Source of the DNA: Pseudomonas sp. RC10
GTDB taxonomy: Bacteria; Pseudomonadota; Gammaproteobacteria; Pseudomonadales; Pseudomonadaceae
DNA length: 64,000 nucleotides
Direction: 5' to 3'
Assembly (NCBI RefSeq): GCF_038397775.1
Contig: NZ_CP151650.1
Location: forward strand, 4,712,001 to 4,776,000
Part shown: one piece after another, positions 63,194-64,000 of the stretch
Layout: every line of letters begins with the position of its first letter
Numbering within the stretch: position 1 is the stretch's first letter
Program-made: the position numbers and the translations under genes
The notes under the pieces: model-generated
Told to the model about the DNA's origin: nothing
What the model saw: only the letters and a program-made list of their open reading frames with translations
Databases searched by the model: none

Positions 63194-64000
63194 TTACAAC
63201 TTGCTGAACAGGTTCAGCGAGGAAAGCTGGGTGAACACCAGTTGCGAGGCCTGCAACATGGTTTTTTGCAGGGTCAGCCGCGAAATGGCGTCGACCGGGT
63301 CGGAGGCCGTGATGGTCCCGGCTTCGGTGGTGCCGTTGTCCAGAAGGTTCTGGTTGGTGACGCCCTGGTTGGTCGCCGTGGCTGAGCGGGCACCGCCGTC
63401 GCTAATTGCATCGAGAATCTGATTCTGCTGGCTTTTCAGATTGCCGATGGTCGAGGTCAGCGTGGCTTGCAGCTTCTGAGTGGCCACTGGGTCGCCGTCC
63501 ACCTTGCCATTGAGCGCCGTGATCACGCTCGACAGGGTGTTGAGGATGTTCTCGGTGTGCTGGGTCGACGAACTCGCAGTGAACTGATCGCCCGATGCCA
63601 ATACAGGTGGGCTGCCACTGAAGGTAAACGTCACACCTGCCGCAACCGCCTGGTTGGCCACGGGCGTGCCGGTCAACGAGCCACCGGTGACCACTGGGTT
63701 GCTGGCCGGGTCATACGGCGCAGCGTACAAATCGAAGGTATTGGTGCCGGTGAATCGCAGAACGGCGCCACCGCTCGGGAACGTTTTGTCGAAGGTCGCC
63801 TGGTCGGTGACTTGCGACGAGGTAATGACCGCAGAGCCAGCCGAGTTGCCCGGCAGACGCGCCGTGCTTACGGTGCTCGGCGAGACCGCCAGCGTGAATG
63901 TGTGCGGCGCAGCGGTCATGGCTGCATCGGCGGCTGCCGAGTCGCCATATTGAGCATCACTCAGGTTGATGTTCAGGGTCAGTTCGAGACCACGGAAGCC
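63194..64000 (-). CDS. flgL: Flagellar hook-filament junction protein FlgL (3' part)
   Basis: C-terminal 268 residues of FlgL (HAP3); the frame stays open to the window edge, so the start is outside. The variable Ser/Thr/Gly-rich middle is followed by the conserved C-terminal D1/D0 segment (DPVDAISRLTLQKTMLQASQ, then LVFTQLSSLNLFSKL). FlgL links hook and filament and is the usual neighbour of fgt1 in Pseudomonas. Confidence 0.93.
   Translation of the reverse strand, partial: GFRGLELTLNINLSDAQYGDSAAADAAMTAAPHTFTLAVSPSTVSTARLPGNSAGSAVITSSQVTDQATFDKTFPSGGAVLRFTGTNTFDLYAAPYDPASNPVVTGGSLTGTPVANQAVAAGVTFTFSGSPPVLASGDQFTASSSTQHTENILNTLSSVITALNGKVDGDPVATQKLQATLTSTIGNLKSQQNQILDAISDGGARSATATNQGVTNQNLLDNGTTEAGTITASDPVDAISRLTLQKTMLQASQLVFTQLSSLNLFSKL

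Noticed and set aside
1..64000. CRISPR arrays, tRNA, rRNA, insertion sequences or prophage
   Set aside because: No regularly spaced direct repeats, cloverleaf-like sequences, transposase or phage genes were seen on either strand.

Overview
The window is a high-GC gammaproteobacterial chromosome segment that reads as Pseudomonas (fluorescens/syringae side of the genus). The evidence is the polar-flagellum regulators FleQ, FleS, FleR, FleN and FlhF, the HptB-HsbR-HsbA switch next to fliK, an Fgt-type flagellin glycosyltransferase beside flgL, genus-typical REP/REPIN palindromes, and proteins closely resembling their P. aeruginosa and P. syringae counterparts. Species is not assigned. Every convincing gene lies on the minus strand, so the biological order runs from base 64000 to base 1.

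Layout in transcription order. (1) 63194-64000: 3' part of flgL. (2) 59475-63074: a 1199-aa multidomain flagellin glycosyltransferase (Fgt1-like). (3) 44809-58977: thirteen tightly packed genes with many 4-nt overlaps. They hold two nucleotide-sugar routes: a CDP-glucose route (cytidylyltransferase, 4,6-dehydratase, 3,5-epimerase, C-methyltransferase, PLP aminotransferase, PglD-like acyltransferase, CmcI-like methyltransferase) and a pseudaminic acid route (PseB, C, F, G, I), separated by a second large glycosyltransferase. (4) 41793-44377: a KASIII-like enzyme, a Maf-type glycosyltransferase and a small unknown protein. (5) 36397-41517: two different flagellins, flaG, fliD, fliS, fliT. (6) 31980-36226: fleQ, fleS, fleR. 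(7) 25919-31697: fliEFGHIJ. (8) 23152-25589: hsbA, hsbR, hptB. (9) 15758-23061: fliK, then fliLMNOPQR-flhB. (10) 10279-15464: flhA, flhF, fleN, fliA. (11) 520-10006: cheY, cheZ, cheA, cheB, motC, motD, parC-like, parP-like, cheW and a DUF2802 protein.

Promoter motifs found by reading fit the known Pseudomonas flagellar hierarchy: RpoN-type -24/-12 sites precede fliE, fleS, fliL, fliK and, more weakly, flhA; FliA (sigma-28) sites precede both flagellins and fliS. Intrinsic terminators follow fliD, fliC1, fleQ, the KASIII gene and the small gene at 41793.

The accessory part is the roughly 22 kb glycosylation locus. It encodes enzymes for two unrelated activated sugars, one probably a branched C-methyl amino sugar, has two classes of protein glycosyltransferase, and lacks a recognisable pseH. 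This is the strongest candidate for undescribed biology. No tRNA, rRNA, CRISPR array, insertion sequence or prophage was seen.
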